The position numbers were made by a program, and so were the translations under genes. 5,941 nucleotides of DNA from an uncultured Bacteroidota bacterium (lineage in GTDB: Bacteria; Bacteroidota; Bacteroidia; B-17B0; Aurantibacillaceae), in NCBI GenBank assembly GCA_937868675.1, contig CALMNJ010000098.1, positions 1-5,941 of the forward strand, in the 5' to 3' direction. The notes below the pieces were generated by a model. The model worked only from the letters and a program-made list of their open reading frames with translations. It was not told the origin of the DNA and searched no databases. Positions 1 through 5,941 of this stretch are shown piece after piece (positions within the stretch are counted from its first letter, which is position 1; each line of letters begins with the position of its first letter).

Positions 1-1842
1 GGCGGCCTGCCTGTTCAAAATAAGGTACTGCTCGACGGACTGGTTGTATATAATCCTTTTCATTCCATTGGTTTGTTTTCGGTGTTCGATACCGAAATAA
101 TGAAAAACGCCAGCGTTTACAGTGCCGGCTTTGGTGCAGAGTACGGCGGACGCACCTCGTCGGTAATGGATATAACCACCCGCGATGGAAACAAAAAACG
201 AACCTCTGGAAAAGCATCAGCGTCTACATTTGGAGCAAAATTTAATCTCGAAGGCCCGCTACTTAAGCTTAAAGAAAATGGCACCACGAGCGCTTCCTAT
301 ATATTTTCGGCCAAAACCTCATACCTGCCACAAACCTCAAAAGTGCTTTACCCGTATGCCAACAAAAACGGATTACCATTTTACTACAACGATCTTTATG
401 CTAAGGTATCTTTGAACTCCACCAACGGAAGCAAGCTCAATGTTTTCGGATTTAATTTCACGGACAAGGTAAACTATAGCGATGTGGCTACTTACGCCTG
501 GAGCAACACCGGCATTGGAAGTAATTTTGTGCTGGTGCCAGCCGGAAGCGAGCTGCTGATTGAGGGCGTGTTTGCTTATTCGAATTACAAAATCAACTTT
601 TTGAACCCACAACTCGAAAGTGATTCAAAGTTCAGCGGAGTGAGCAACCTGAATACAGGCTTTAACTTCGTACGGTTTTATGGTTTACAGGAGTTACGTT
701 ACGGATTTGAAGGCGTCATTACAAGCAGCGATTATCAGGTAAAAAACCCAAATTATTCTGAGATTGGTTTGTCGCGTGAAACCATTGATATTGCCGGATA
801 CATGAAGTACAAATATTTGGGTACCCGCAAAAAGTTTATCTTCGAACCAAGCTTCAGGCTTCAGTATTACGCTTCCCTTGCTGTACTTTCGCCCGAGCCC
901 CGGGCTGCCATAAAATATAATTTCAGTAAAAAGGCAAGATTTAAAGCATCCGGGGGCTTTTACAGTCAAACTTTGATGAGTGCAAACAGCGACCGCGATA
1001 TTGTGAATTTGTTTTATGGATTTATAAATGCACCCGAAACCTCTGATCTTTCGCACACTTATATTGACCGCACAGGAAATAAAGTAAGCCTGACTTCTTC
1101 GGTGCAAAAAGCCAATCATATTGTGGCGGGATTTGAATTTGATATGTTTAAATATGTGGATGTTAATGTGGAGGTGTATCAGAAATTCTTTAATCAGATT
1201 GTAAATACAAACCGCGATAAAGTGTTTGATGACAATACCACCAACAGTAACAGGCCCGAGGAGCTGAAGAAAACATTTGTGATTGAGCAGGGAAGAGCAC
1301 GTGGTTTTGACGTTACTGTAAAATATGACCGCAAGCGTTTTTATTTCTGGGCTGTTTATTCGCTTACATTCAACGACCGCTGGTATGGAAGCGCAGCCAC
1401 CGGAAGCGTTACGGATTATCCGCCAAATTTCGACAGGCGGCACAACGTAAACCTCGTTAGCTCATATACCTTTGGCAAGAAGAAAAACTGGGAGCTTAAT
1501 GCCCGCTGGAATTTTGGTACGGGTTTCCCGTTTACACAAACGCAGGGTTTTGCCCCGGTGCTTAATCCCAGCGGTAGCCTGCAATACCCATTCCCCAATG
1601 TAAATGGAAGCCTTACCTATGTACCTGCCGGAATAAACGGAGGCCGGTTGCCTGACTATCATCGCCTCGACATCGGTTTAAAATACAGATATAAGTGGAA
1701 TGAGCATAGCACGCTTGAAGTAAATGCCGGCGCAACCAATGTGTATAACCGGGAAAATATATTTTACGTTGACCGGTTTACCTTTTCACGCATTAACCAG
1801 TTGCCGGTGCTGCCAAACCTCAACCTTACTTTAAGTTTCTGA
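1..1842 (+). CDS. TonB-dependent outer-membrane receptor, C-terminal part (5' end outside window)
   Basis: The reading frame is open from base 1 to a TGA at 1840-1842 and gives 613 residues with no start codon that fits the family, so the gene enters from the left. Residues 9-30 (VLLDGLVVYNPFHSIG followed by LFSVFD) and 48-63 (YGGR, then MDITTRDG) are the second half of a TonB receptor plug domain. The rest is rich in alternating aromatic and polar strands, as in a 22-stranded beta-barrel. It ends in NLNLTLSF, with a terminal Phe as expected for an outer-membrane protein recognised by the BAM complex. Missing are the signal peptide, probably a carboxypeptidase-regulatory-like domain, and the first half of the plug. 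Such proteins import a ligand across the outer membrane using TonB-ExbBD energy. The substrate cannot be read here, and no SusD-like partner lies downstream, so a SusC assignment is not supported. The family call is firm; the ligand is unknown. Confidence 0.93.
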   Translation, partial: GGLPVQNKVLLDGLVVYNPFHSIGLFSVFDTEIMKNASVYSAGFGAEYGGRTSSVMDITTRDGNKKRTSGKASASTFGAKFNLEGPLLKLKENGTTSASYIFSAKTSYLPQTSKVLYPYANKNGLPFYYNDLYAKVSLNSTNGSKLNVFGFNFTDKVNYSDVATYAWSNTGIGSNFVLVPAGSELLIEGVFAYSNYKINFLNPQLESDSKFSGVSNLNTGFNFVRFYGLQELRYGFEGVITSSDYQVKNPNYSEIGLSRETIDIAGYMKYKYLGTRKKFIFEPSFRLQYYASLAVLSPEPRAAIKYNFSKKARFKASGGFYSQTLMSANSDRDIVNLFYGFINAPETSDLSHTYIDRTGNKVSLTSSVQKANHIVAGFEFDMFKYVDVNVEVYQKFFNQIVNTNRDKVFDDNTTNSNRPEELKKTFVIEQGRARGFDVTVKYDRKRFYFWAVYSLTFNDRWYGSAATGSVTDYPPNFDRRHNVNLVSSYTFGKKKNWELNARWNFGTGFPFTQTQGFAPVLNPSGSLQYPFPNVNGSLTYVPAGINGGRLPDYHRLDIGLKYRYKWNEHSTLEVNAGATNVYNRENIFYVDRFTFSRINQLPVLPNLNLTLSF

Positions 1843-1962
1843 TTATTTTAATCCTGACGCACATTGGTTTTTGTGCCACCGGTGTCTGCCTAATGCCTTT
1901 TATCCCAAACTTAAGGCGTGTCGAAATTATTAATCGTAATTTTAATCCAGTTAGCTCAGCCT

Positions 1963-3204
1963 ATGTTCTGGATGATGTTCAGAGAAAGTATTCTGTTTGC
2001 CATGCAATCGCTGGCCTCAAACAAGCTGCGCTCCTTCCTCAGCTTACTGGGCATTACCATCGGCATATTTGCCATTATTCTGGTGTTTACCGTGGTGGAT
2101 GCGCTTGAAAGTAATATCCGGGGTAGTTTGCAATCGCTTGGCAACAATGTAATTTATATACAGAAATGGCCGTGGTCGTTTGAAGGCAATTATCCCTGGT
2201 GGAAATATATAAACCGCCCTACACCCAGTTATGATGAACTGGACGAACTGCAACGCAAATGCAAAACTACCGACGCCATTGCGTACCGTTTGGGAATGAG
2301 GCGTACTGTTAAATATCGGGGAAACAGCGTGCAAAATGCTGTTTTTGCAGGCATATCACACGAATTTTACCGGATCAGAAATTTCGACCTCAGCGAAGGC
2401 CGTTATTTTACGCAGGGCGAAACAGATGCCGGTTATCCCGTGGTGATAATTGGTTCGCGGATTGCAGAAGGACTTTTTAATAATGTTGACCCCATTGGCA
2501 AGGAAATAAAAATTGCCGGCCGCAAAGCAACTGTTATTGGCATTCTTAAAAAGGAAGGCGAAAGCCTCCTGGGGCCCAGCCTCGATTATCAGGTAATTGC
2601 TCCCTTTAATTTTGCGCGTTACATTCTTGACACACGTTCTGAAAATGCAGACCCTACCATTTACGTGAAGGCAAAAGCAAAAATATCGAATGCGGAAATG
2701 ATGGGCGAACTTACCGGCGCCATGAGGGCCATACGCAAACTAAAACCAAGGGCAGAACCAAATTTTGCTCTTAACGAAATCAGCCTGCTAACGAAAAACC
2801 TCGATAGTTTTTTTGGTGTAATCGGAACAGCCGGATGGATTATTGGCGGATTTTCTATTCTGGTTGGTGGTTTTGGTATTGCCAACATCATGTTTGTTTC
2901 GGTACGCGAACGTACCAACCTTATCGGTATTCAGAAAAGCCTTGGCGCACGTAATATTTTTATCCTCCTGCAATTTTTAAGCGAAAGCGTTTTGCTGAGT
3001 CTGCTCGGCGGTTTTTTTGGCCTGCTGCTTACCTGGATCATTACCGCCCTTGGTAAGGATTTGATTGAAATGGATATCAGTTTAACAGGAGCCAATATTG
3101 TACTGGGCATTACCATTTCAATCCTTATTGGAATTGTGAGCGGGTTTGTTCCGGCCTATGGCGCTTCACAAATGGATCCGGTGGAAGCAATCCGGAGTAA
3201 TTAA
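1963..3204 (+). CDS. MacB/FtsX-family ABC transporter permease
   Basis: This encodes an inner-membrane ABC permease of the MacB/FtsX type, 413 residues from the ATG at 1963. In that numbering TM1 is about 26-47 (LLGITIGIFAIILVFTVVD). A periplasmic MacB-like core follows (about 48-280), then TM2 (about 284-314), TM3 (331-363) and TM4 (376-398). Family motifs are clear: NKLRSFLSLLGITIGI at the start, VRERTNLIGIQKSLGA after TM2, and the C-terminal VPAYGASQMDPVEAIR. Four TMs with a large domain between TM1 and TM2 fits mechanotransmission-type exporters, which act on periplasmic or outer-membrane clients and do not import solutes. The frame also opens at a GTG at 1918. That would add 15 residues, including a hydrophobic stretch (LLIVILIQLA) not expected before TM1, so I prefer 1963; ATGs at 1972 and 1975 are also possible. 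No ATPase or HlyD-type adaptor gene is adjacent. The substrate is unknown. Confidence 0.93.
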   Translation: MFWMMFRESILFAMQSLASNKLRSFLSLLGITIGIFAIILVFTVVDALESNIRGSLQSLGNNVIYIQKWPWSFEGNYPWWKYINRPTPSYDELDELQRKCKTTDAIAYRLGMRRTVKYRGNSVQNAVFAGISHEFYRIRNFDLSEGRYFTQGETDAGYPVVIIGSRIAEGLFNNVDPIGKEIKIAGRKATVIGILKKEGESLLGPSLDYQVIAPFNFARYILDTRSENADPTIYVKAKAKISNAEMMGELTGAMRAIRKLKPRAEPNFALNEISLLTKNLDSFFGVIGTAGWIIGGFSILVGGFGIANIMFVSVRERTNLIGIQKSLGARNIFILLQFLSESVLLSLLGGFFGLLLTWIITALGKDLIEMDISLTGANIVLGITISILIGIVSGFVPAYGASQMDPVEAIRSN

Positions 3205-3224
3205 TTTTCAAATGAACAGAGCAT

Positions 3225-3255
3225 AAAAAAGGAGCCCCGGCCTGGCGGCCGGGGC
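3225..3255 (-). terminator. GC-rich hairpin with U-tract on the minus strand; also lies just after the permease gene
   Basis: GCCCCGGCC (3234-3242) and GGCCGGGGC (3247-3255) form a perfect 9-bp stem around a 4-base loop (TGGC). Six A residues at 3225-3230 become a U-tract after the hairpin in minus-strand RNA, with a 3-base spacer. The hairpin begins 30 bases after the permease stop, so it may also stop or protect the plus-strand transcript. However, no T-run follows it on that strand. For minus-strand transcription it would act as a backup behind the terminator at 3536-3617. The structure is certain as sequence; its direction of use is inferred. Confidence 0.6.
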
Positions 3256-3288
3256 AGGCCTGTGTTCAAACCCATAAGAACAAGGCCG

Positions 3289-3321
3289 GCTCTGAAATAA
3301 ACCCAATGAAATGTTCAGAGC
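3289..3321. repeat. 8-bp inverted repeat downstream of the permease gene
   Basis: GCTCTGAA (3289-3296) and TTCAGAGC (3314-3321) are perfect complements separated by 17 bases. A further CAGAGC copy at 3217-3222 could also pair with GCTCTG at 3289-3294, enclosing the GC-rich hairpin. No T-run follows on the plus strand, so this is not a classical terminator. It may be part of the 3' end structure of the permease mRNA. Confidence 0.45.
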
Positions 3322-3431
3322 TATAGCCCAAATTTAAGGCACCAAAATGCCAAAGCAAGGAATTTAACGTTGTGTCACCAACAGGTTATGAACTTTTAAA
3401 TAGTTTACAAATACAACTAATTTTAAGTTTA

Positions 3432-3457
3432 GGTTAAACATTCGAACATTGTTAACC
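3432..3457. repeat. Imperfect A/T-rich palindrome (possible protein-binding site)
   Basis: GGTTAA (3432-3437) and TTAACC (3452-3457) flank a central TTCGAA palindrome (3441-3446). The spacers are 3 and 5 bases, so the symmetry is imperfect. It lies between two convergent stop codons, far from any start codon in the window, which makes an operator role uncertain. In so A/T-rich a stretch it could be chance. Confidence 0.25.
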
Positions 3458-3535
3458 AGTAAAACAGAATATTTTGAAAAGAACCCGAAGGGTTGTGTAA
3501 ACAAACAGGTTAATTATTTTAGGTACGACACCGGG

Positions 3536-3617
3536 AAATAAAAAAATAAAGGCTGCTTTCCTGGGCAGCATCGCGTTTTAGTTTCCGCCGTAAAACACAA
3601 TGAAATGGAAAGCAGCC
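3536..3617 (-). terminator. Intrinsic terminator of the secreted-protein gene
   Basis: Read on the minus strand, 23 bases after the stop codon of the 726-residue gene comes one arm of a perfect 11-bp inverted repeat (3607-3617 with 3551-3561, GGAAAGCAGCC / GGCTGCTTTCC). The second arm is followed directly by a U-rich tract (3550 down to 3536: UUU, A, seven U, A, UUU). The 45-base interval contains a 6-bp sub-stem (GTTTTA 3575-3580 with TAAAAC 3591-3596). The last arm can instead form a local 5-bp hairpin with an 8-base loop (3552-3556 with 3565-3569) next to the same U-tract. Position, stem and U-tract together make this a convincing rho-independent terminator. The long loop is less usual. 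Confidence 0.78.
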
Positions 3618-3639
3618 AGTTGCCTGGGTTTGGGTATAA

Positions 3640-5820
3640 TTATTCAATCAAAAGTTTCAGCGTGTGTTGTTCGCCAGAAGCCTGCATCTTAAGAAAATAA
3701 ATACCGGCGCTAAGTCCGCTCACATCAATAGTAACGTTATTGGTACCTGCAGCGCCGGGTGTTTGTATTTTTTTCTCTGATTGCCCGGTAAGGTTTATCA
3801 CTTCAATGATAACATCTGTTGATGAATTCAGACCGAAGTTCAACGTTAAAATGGTCTTAGCCGGGTTTGGAAACAGACTGAGGTTTTTAAGTGCATCATG
3901 ATTTTCATTCAGACCCGCCGGGTCATACATAGAGAAATTAAATGAAAGGTCGGCACAGGTGTACCAGTGGTCGTTGGGTTGGTTCTGATCCAGTGGAGTG
4001 CTTTGATTATTGGATACGGTGGCTGGAAGTTTTGTATCAAGTGAATAACCAGGGCCGCCACCTGTTATGCCAATAAACGCGCACTTGGGCGATATATGGT
4101 GCATTTGCGCGTTGCCACTGATTGGATTAAAATTGGTGGTGAGATTTATTTTATTATTGCTCAGTAAGTTTGTATTCATGTCATAAGCTTTTACTTTCAG
4201 GTTCGGCAACACGTTCCATTTCTTTTTTTGCGAAGTGAAGTTGGTATCTGTTTCGGCCCATGAATAAATAATAAATCTGCCATCGGGTGTGCGGCTCAAC
4301 TGAAGTCTTGCGGCCGATGGAATTTTCTCGTTGTTATTTGTTCCGCTCGTGGCGCTCCAGGGATTGTCGCTAAATCCGTTTTGTCCCTGCCTGATGCCAG
4401 GGGCTTCGGACGACATTGAATCAACCACAACCAAATTCCAGCCGGTGGCCGAACCAATAAAGTCATATATATAAGGCCTTGCACCGGGAACATGCGCATA
4501 GCTGTATGTTTCGCCCTGATTCACAAAGCCAAAAGTGAAGCCCAGCGAATCGGGATGCTGGCGACTGGTACCAAGTACGGTGGAAACAATGTGGAGGTTA
4601 TTGTTTTTATCTACGGTGCAATCAATACCTTCCGAAGGATCGAAGAGAGGAATTGAAATAGCCGTGTTTGTATTGATGGATGCAATATGATTTATCAGAT
4701 ATGTGAACGCCGGTTGTGTAAAATCAATCGGAGGCAACAATACCCAGGTTTGACCGCCATCGGTTGTTTTGTGAACAATGGGCTGAAAGCCTGTGTTTTG
4801 CGGTGCTGTGGTTACAGTGCTCTGATTAAGCCGGCAACCAATGTGTACCACATAACCTACCATTCCGTTTTCGCTCCAGGCCATACGAGGTTGTTCAAAA
4901 AGCTGCGCATCACCGGTTGTTGATACCGAAATTGTGGATGGCGCAATAATCAGTGAATCGGCACTCCAGTTAAAACCCCCCGAACTGAAAACGCCTTTAA
5001 CGATTTTTGCCCCACGATATTTACGTGCCGGTCCGGTTCCATTCACATCGCTCATCACCATACCAATGGCGCGCATCACACCGTCGTCGGTAGCGCTGAA
5101 GTCAAAATTGGGCGCATCAAATTTTAATGTGTTATAATTAAATGGAGCTGTGTTAGGGAAAAACTGTTGCGCGTTGTTAAGAGTACTTGCAACATTGTTG
5201 TAACCCGAACCGTGTGTTGCGTCCAGCTTTTTGCTGGCGGCAAAGTTTCCTATCCAGCCATTTCCGCTGGTAACAGGCCCTACCGCAGTAATGTAGCTGT
5301 TTGCAATATTGGTATTGCCCATTGGATTATAAATGGCGCCCTGCGGATAACGGGCAAACTGAATACCGTTGTCCCAAACACAGGTGCTGTCCCAGCTTTG
5401 ACCGCAATCGGTTGTAACCATAGCGATAATTGCTCCGCTTGATGCGGATGTATTTGTGTAAACTATGGGAAGGGGGTAGGTAGTGGATTTCCGGTGAATA
5501 AACGAAACAGCATTTAACTCATCGTTGTACTGCAGGGGCTTTGATGAATTTTCGTAAACGCTGAAGATGTTCATGGAGGAACTAAGATGCATCCAATTGA
5601 TGGTACTGCTGGCTGATTTTAGTTGTGTTGACTGAATAATATTGCGTGGCTCTTTTGCAACAGGAACAGGCTGTTCGCTGCTGTGATACATGTTATCGTA
5701 TTTGGCCGCAATTTTTTCAAACAGGTTTATTTCGTTTGTTGAAGGCCGTGGTTTTCCGCTTTGTGCGCTCATACCTGTTGTTACCAACAGTGCCGCACCA
5801 ATGAGTAATTGTTTTTTCAT
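3640..5820 (-). CDS. Secreted T9SS-sorted protein with Asp-box beta-propeller-like region, function unknown
   Basis: This complete 726-residue protein begins with a signal peptide (MKKQLLIGAALLVTTGMSAQ, cleavage likely after residue 20) for Sec export. It ends in a T9SS type A sorting domain, about residues 645-726: LSLFPNPAKTILTLNF, later GLSAGIYFLKM, and a basic-hydrophobic tail HTLKLLIE. The domain should direct it through the type IX system for release or cell-surface attachment. Two Asp-box motifs, TTDCGQSW (136-143) and TTDGGQTW (352-359), plus strand-like pieces such as VDKNNNLHIV (403-412) and TPDGRFIIYSW (511-521), suggest a sialidase-like or BNR-type beta-propeller. Asp boxes are structural, and I see no convincing sialidase catalytic set, so no enzyme activity is claimed. 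Six cysteines (139, 147, 329, 401, 580, 622) could form disulphides. The ATG at 5820 is chosen because the signal peptide starts there and an A-rich leader (ACAAAAATTGAAACA) precedes it. The gene is apparently monocistronic and convergent to its neighbours. Export is firm; role is unknown. Confidence 0.9.
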   Translation of the reverse strand: MKKQLLIGAALLVTTGMSAQSGKPRPSTNEINLFEKIAAKYDNMYHSSEQPVPVAKEPRNIIQSTQLKSASSTINWMHLSSSMNIFSVYENSSKPLQYNDELNAVSFIHRKSTTYPLPIVYTNTSASSGAIIAMVTTDCGQSWDSTCVWDNGIQFARYPQGAIYNPMGNTNIANSYITAVGPVTSGNGWIGNFAASKKLDATHGSGYNNVASTLNNAQQFFPNTAPFNYNTLKFDAPNFDFSATDDGVMRAIGMVMSDVNGTGPARKYRGAKIVKGVFSSGGFNWSADSLIIAPSTISVSTTGDAQLFEQPRMAWSENGMVGYVVHIGCRLNQSTVTTAPQNTGFQPIVHKTTDGGQTWVLLPPIDFTQPAFTYLINHIASINTNTAISIPLFDPSEGIDCTVDKNNNLHIVSTVLGTSRQHPDSLGFTFGFVNQGETYSYAHVPGARPYIYDFIGSATGWNLVVVDSMSSEAPGIRQGQNGFSDNPWSATSGTNNNEKIPSAARLQLSRTPDGRFIIYSWAETDTNFTSQKKKWNVLPNLKVKAYDMNTNLLSNNKINLTTNFNPISGNAQMHHISPKCAFIGITGGGPGYSLDTKLPATVSNNQSTPLDQNQPNDHWYTCADLSFNFSMYDPAGLNENHDALKNLSLFPNPAKTILTLNFGLNSSTDVIIEVINLTGQSEKKIQTPGAAGTNNVTIDVSGLSAGIYFLKMQASGEQHTLKLLIE

Positions 5821-5876
5821 TGTTTCAATTTTTGTGGTTTAACTCTGGAATTGGGTTTTGAAGAAGAGATTTAAAT

Positions 5877-5908
5877 TAAAGGTATGGTATGCATTGAGAA
5901 AAAAAACC
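5877..5908 (-). promoter_or_regulatory. Candidate Bacteroidota-type promoter for the secreted-protein gene
   Basis: On the minus strand, TACCTTTA (5884 down to 5877) matches the Bacteroidota -7 consensus TAnnTTTG in all but the last base. A GGTT plus T-run (5908 down to 5899) sits about 14 to 20 bases upstream, near the expected place for the TTTG -33 element. This would give a leader of roughly 50 bases before the ATG at 5820. The leader has no Shine-Dalgarno sequence and is A-rich near the start, as is usual in the phylum. The match is weak and other A/T-rich positions could serve. Confidence 0.35.
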
Positions 5909-5941
5909 ACGGCATGTTTCGTCGCGTTGTTTTTCTTGATA

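Larger units (their letters stand above)
3205..3639. other. Convergent intergenic region, no gene seen, rich in inverted repeats
   Basis: These 435 bases separate the plus-strand permease stop from the minus-strand secreted-protein stop. I find no open frame resembling a protein and no tRNA or known structured RNA. The left third holds GC-rich inverted repeats; the middle (about 3340-3550) is markedly A/T-rich; the right end holds the terminator of the minus-strand gene. A minor 5-bp hairpin with a 3-base loop (AACCC gaa GGGTT, 3482-3494) lies in the A/T-rich part. The individual structures are listed separately. Confidence 0.7.

Noticed and set aside
694..1443. A 249-residue open frame on the minus strand inside the receptor gene.
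   Set aside because: It is antisense to a clearly coding beta-barrel region and its translation shows no recognisable domain; it is a shadow of codon bias in the real gene.
1877..1884. CACCGGTG palindrome between the receptor and permease genes.
   Set aside because: An isolated 8-base palindrome is expected by chance and does not extend outward.
1937..1944. TAATTTTA as a -7 promoter element for the permease.
   Set aside because: It lies only about 20 bases before the preferred ATG and no clear -33 element is found at the right distance.
1893..2108. A 71-residue plus-strand frame overlapping the start of the permease.
   Set aside because: Most of it overlaps the conserved TM1 region of the permease in another frame, and its product resembles no family.
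3338..3351. GGCA/TGCC 4-bp stem as a possible structured RNA.
   Set aside because: It is too short to be significant and has no supporting context.
3551..3617. The 11-bp inverted repeat spanning 67 bases as a possible miniature transposable element.
   Set aside because: There is no target-site duplication that I can see and no second copy in the window, and its position with a U-tract after a stop codon fits a terminator better.
5167..5442. A 91-residue plus-strand frame antisense to the secreted-protein gene.
   Set aside because: It lies wholly within a well-supported gene on the other strand and shows no domain or signal of its own.
3640..5820. Annotation of the secreted protein as a sialidase because of its Asp boxes.
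   Set aside because: Asp boxes are structural and occur in many non-sialidase propellers; the catalytic residue set is not evident.

Overview
The window looks like chromosomal DNA from a member of the Bacteroidota. Three things point there. The minus-strand gene ends in a type IX secretion (T9SS) type A sorting domain, which is essentially confined to that phylum. The outer-membrane receptor has the plug wording common in Bacteroidota TonB-dependent receptors. The regions upstream of the start codons are A/T-rich and lack Shine-Dalgarno sequences. Genus or species cannot be read from this sequence.

Layout: (1) bases 1-1842, plus strand, are the C-terminal 613 residues of a TonB-dependent outer-membrane receptor whose start lies off the left edge. 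(2) After a gap of about 120 bases, bases 1963-3204, plus strand, encode a complete MacB/FtsX-type ABC transporter permease. (3) Bases 3205-3639 are a convergent intergenic region with no credible gene but several inverted repeats, including a 9-bp GC-rich hairpin and a strong U-tract terminator for the minus-strand gene. (4) Bases 3640-5820, minus strand, encode a complete 726-residue secreted protein with a signal peptide, a probable beta-propeller region with two Asp-box motifs, and a T9SS sorting domain. (5) Bases 5821-5941 are its upstream region, with a weak candidate promoter.

All three proteins belong to the cell envelope: outer membrane, inner membrane, and secreted or surface-attached. 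Nothing visible shows that they act in one pathway. The receptor and permease are in the same direction and could be co-transcribed. The secreted protein is convergent and has its own promoter region and terminator. The permease has no ATPase or periplasmic adaptor gene beside it inside the window.

I do not see a novel defence, mobile or RNA-guided system here. No tRNA, rRNA, CRISPR array, insertion sequence or transposase was recognised. The points most worth a second look are the alternative pairings in the two intergenic hairpin clusters, the start-site ambiguity of the permease, and the unassigned function of the secreted protein.
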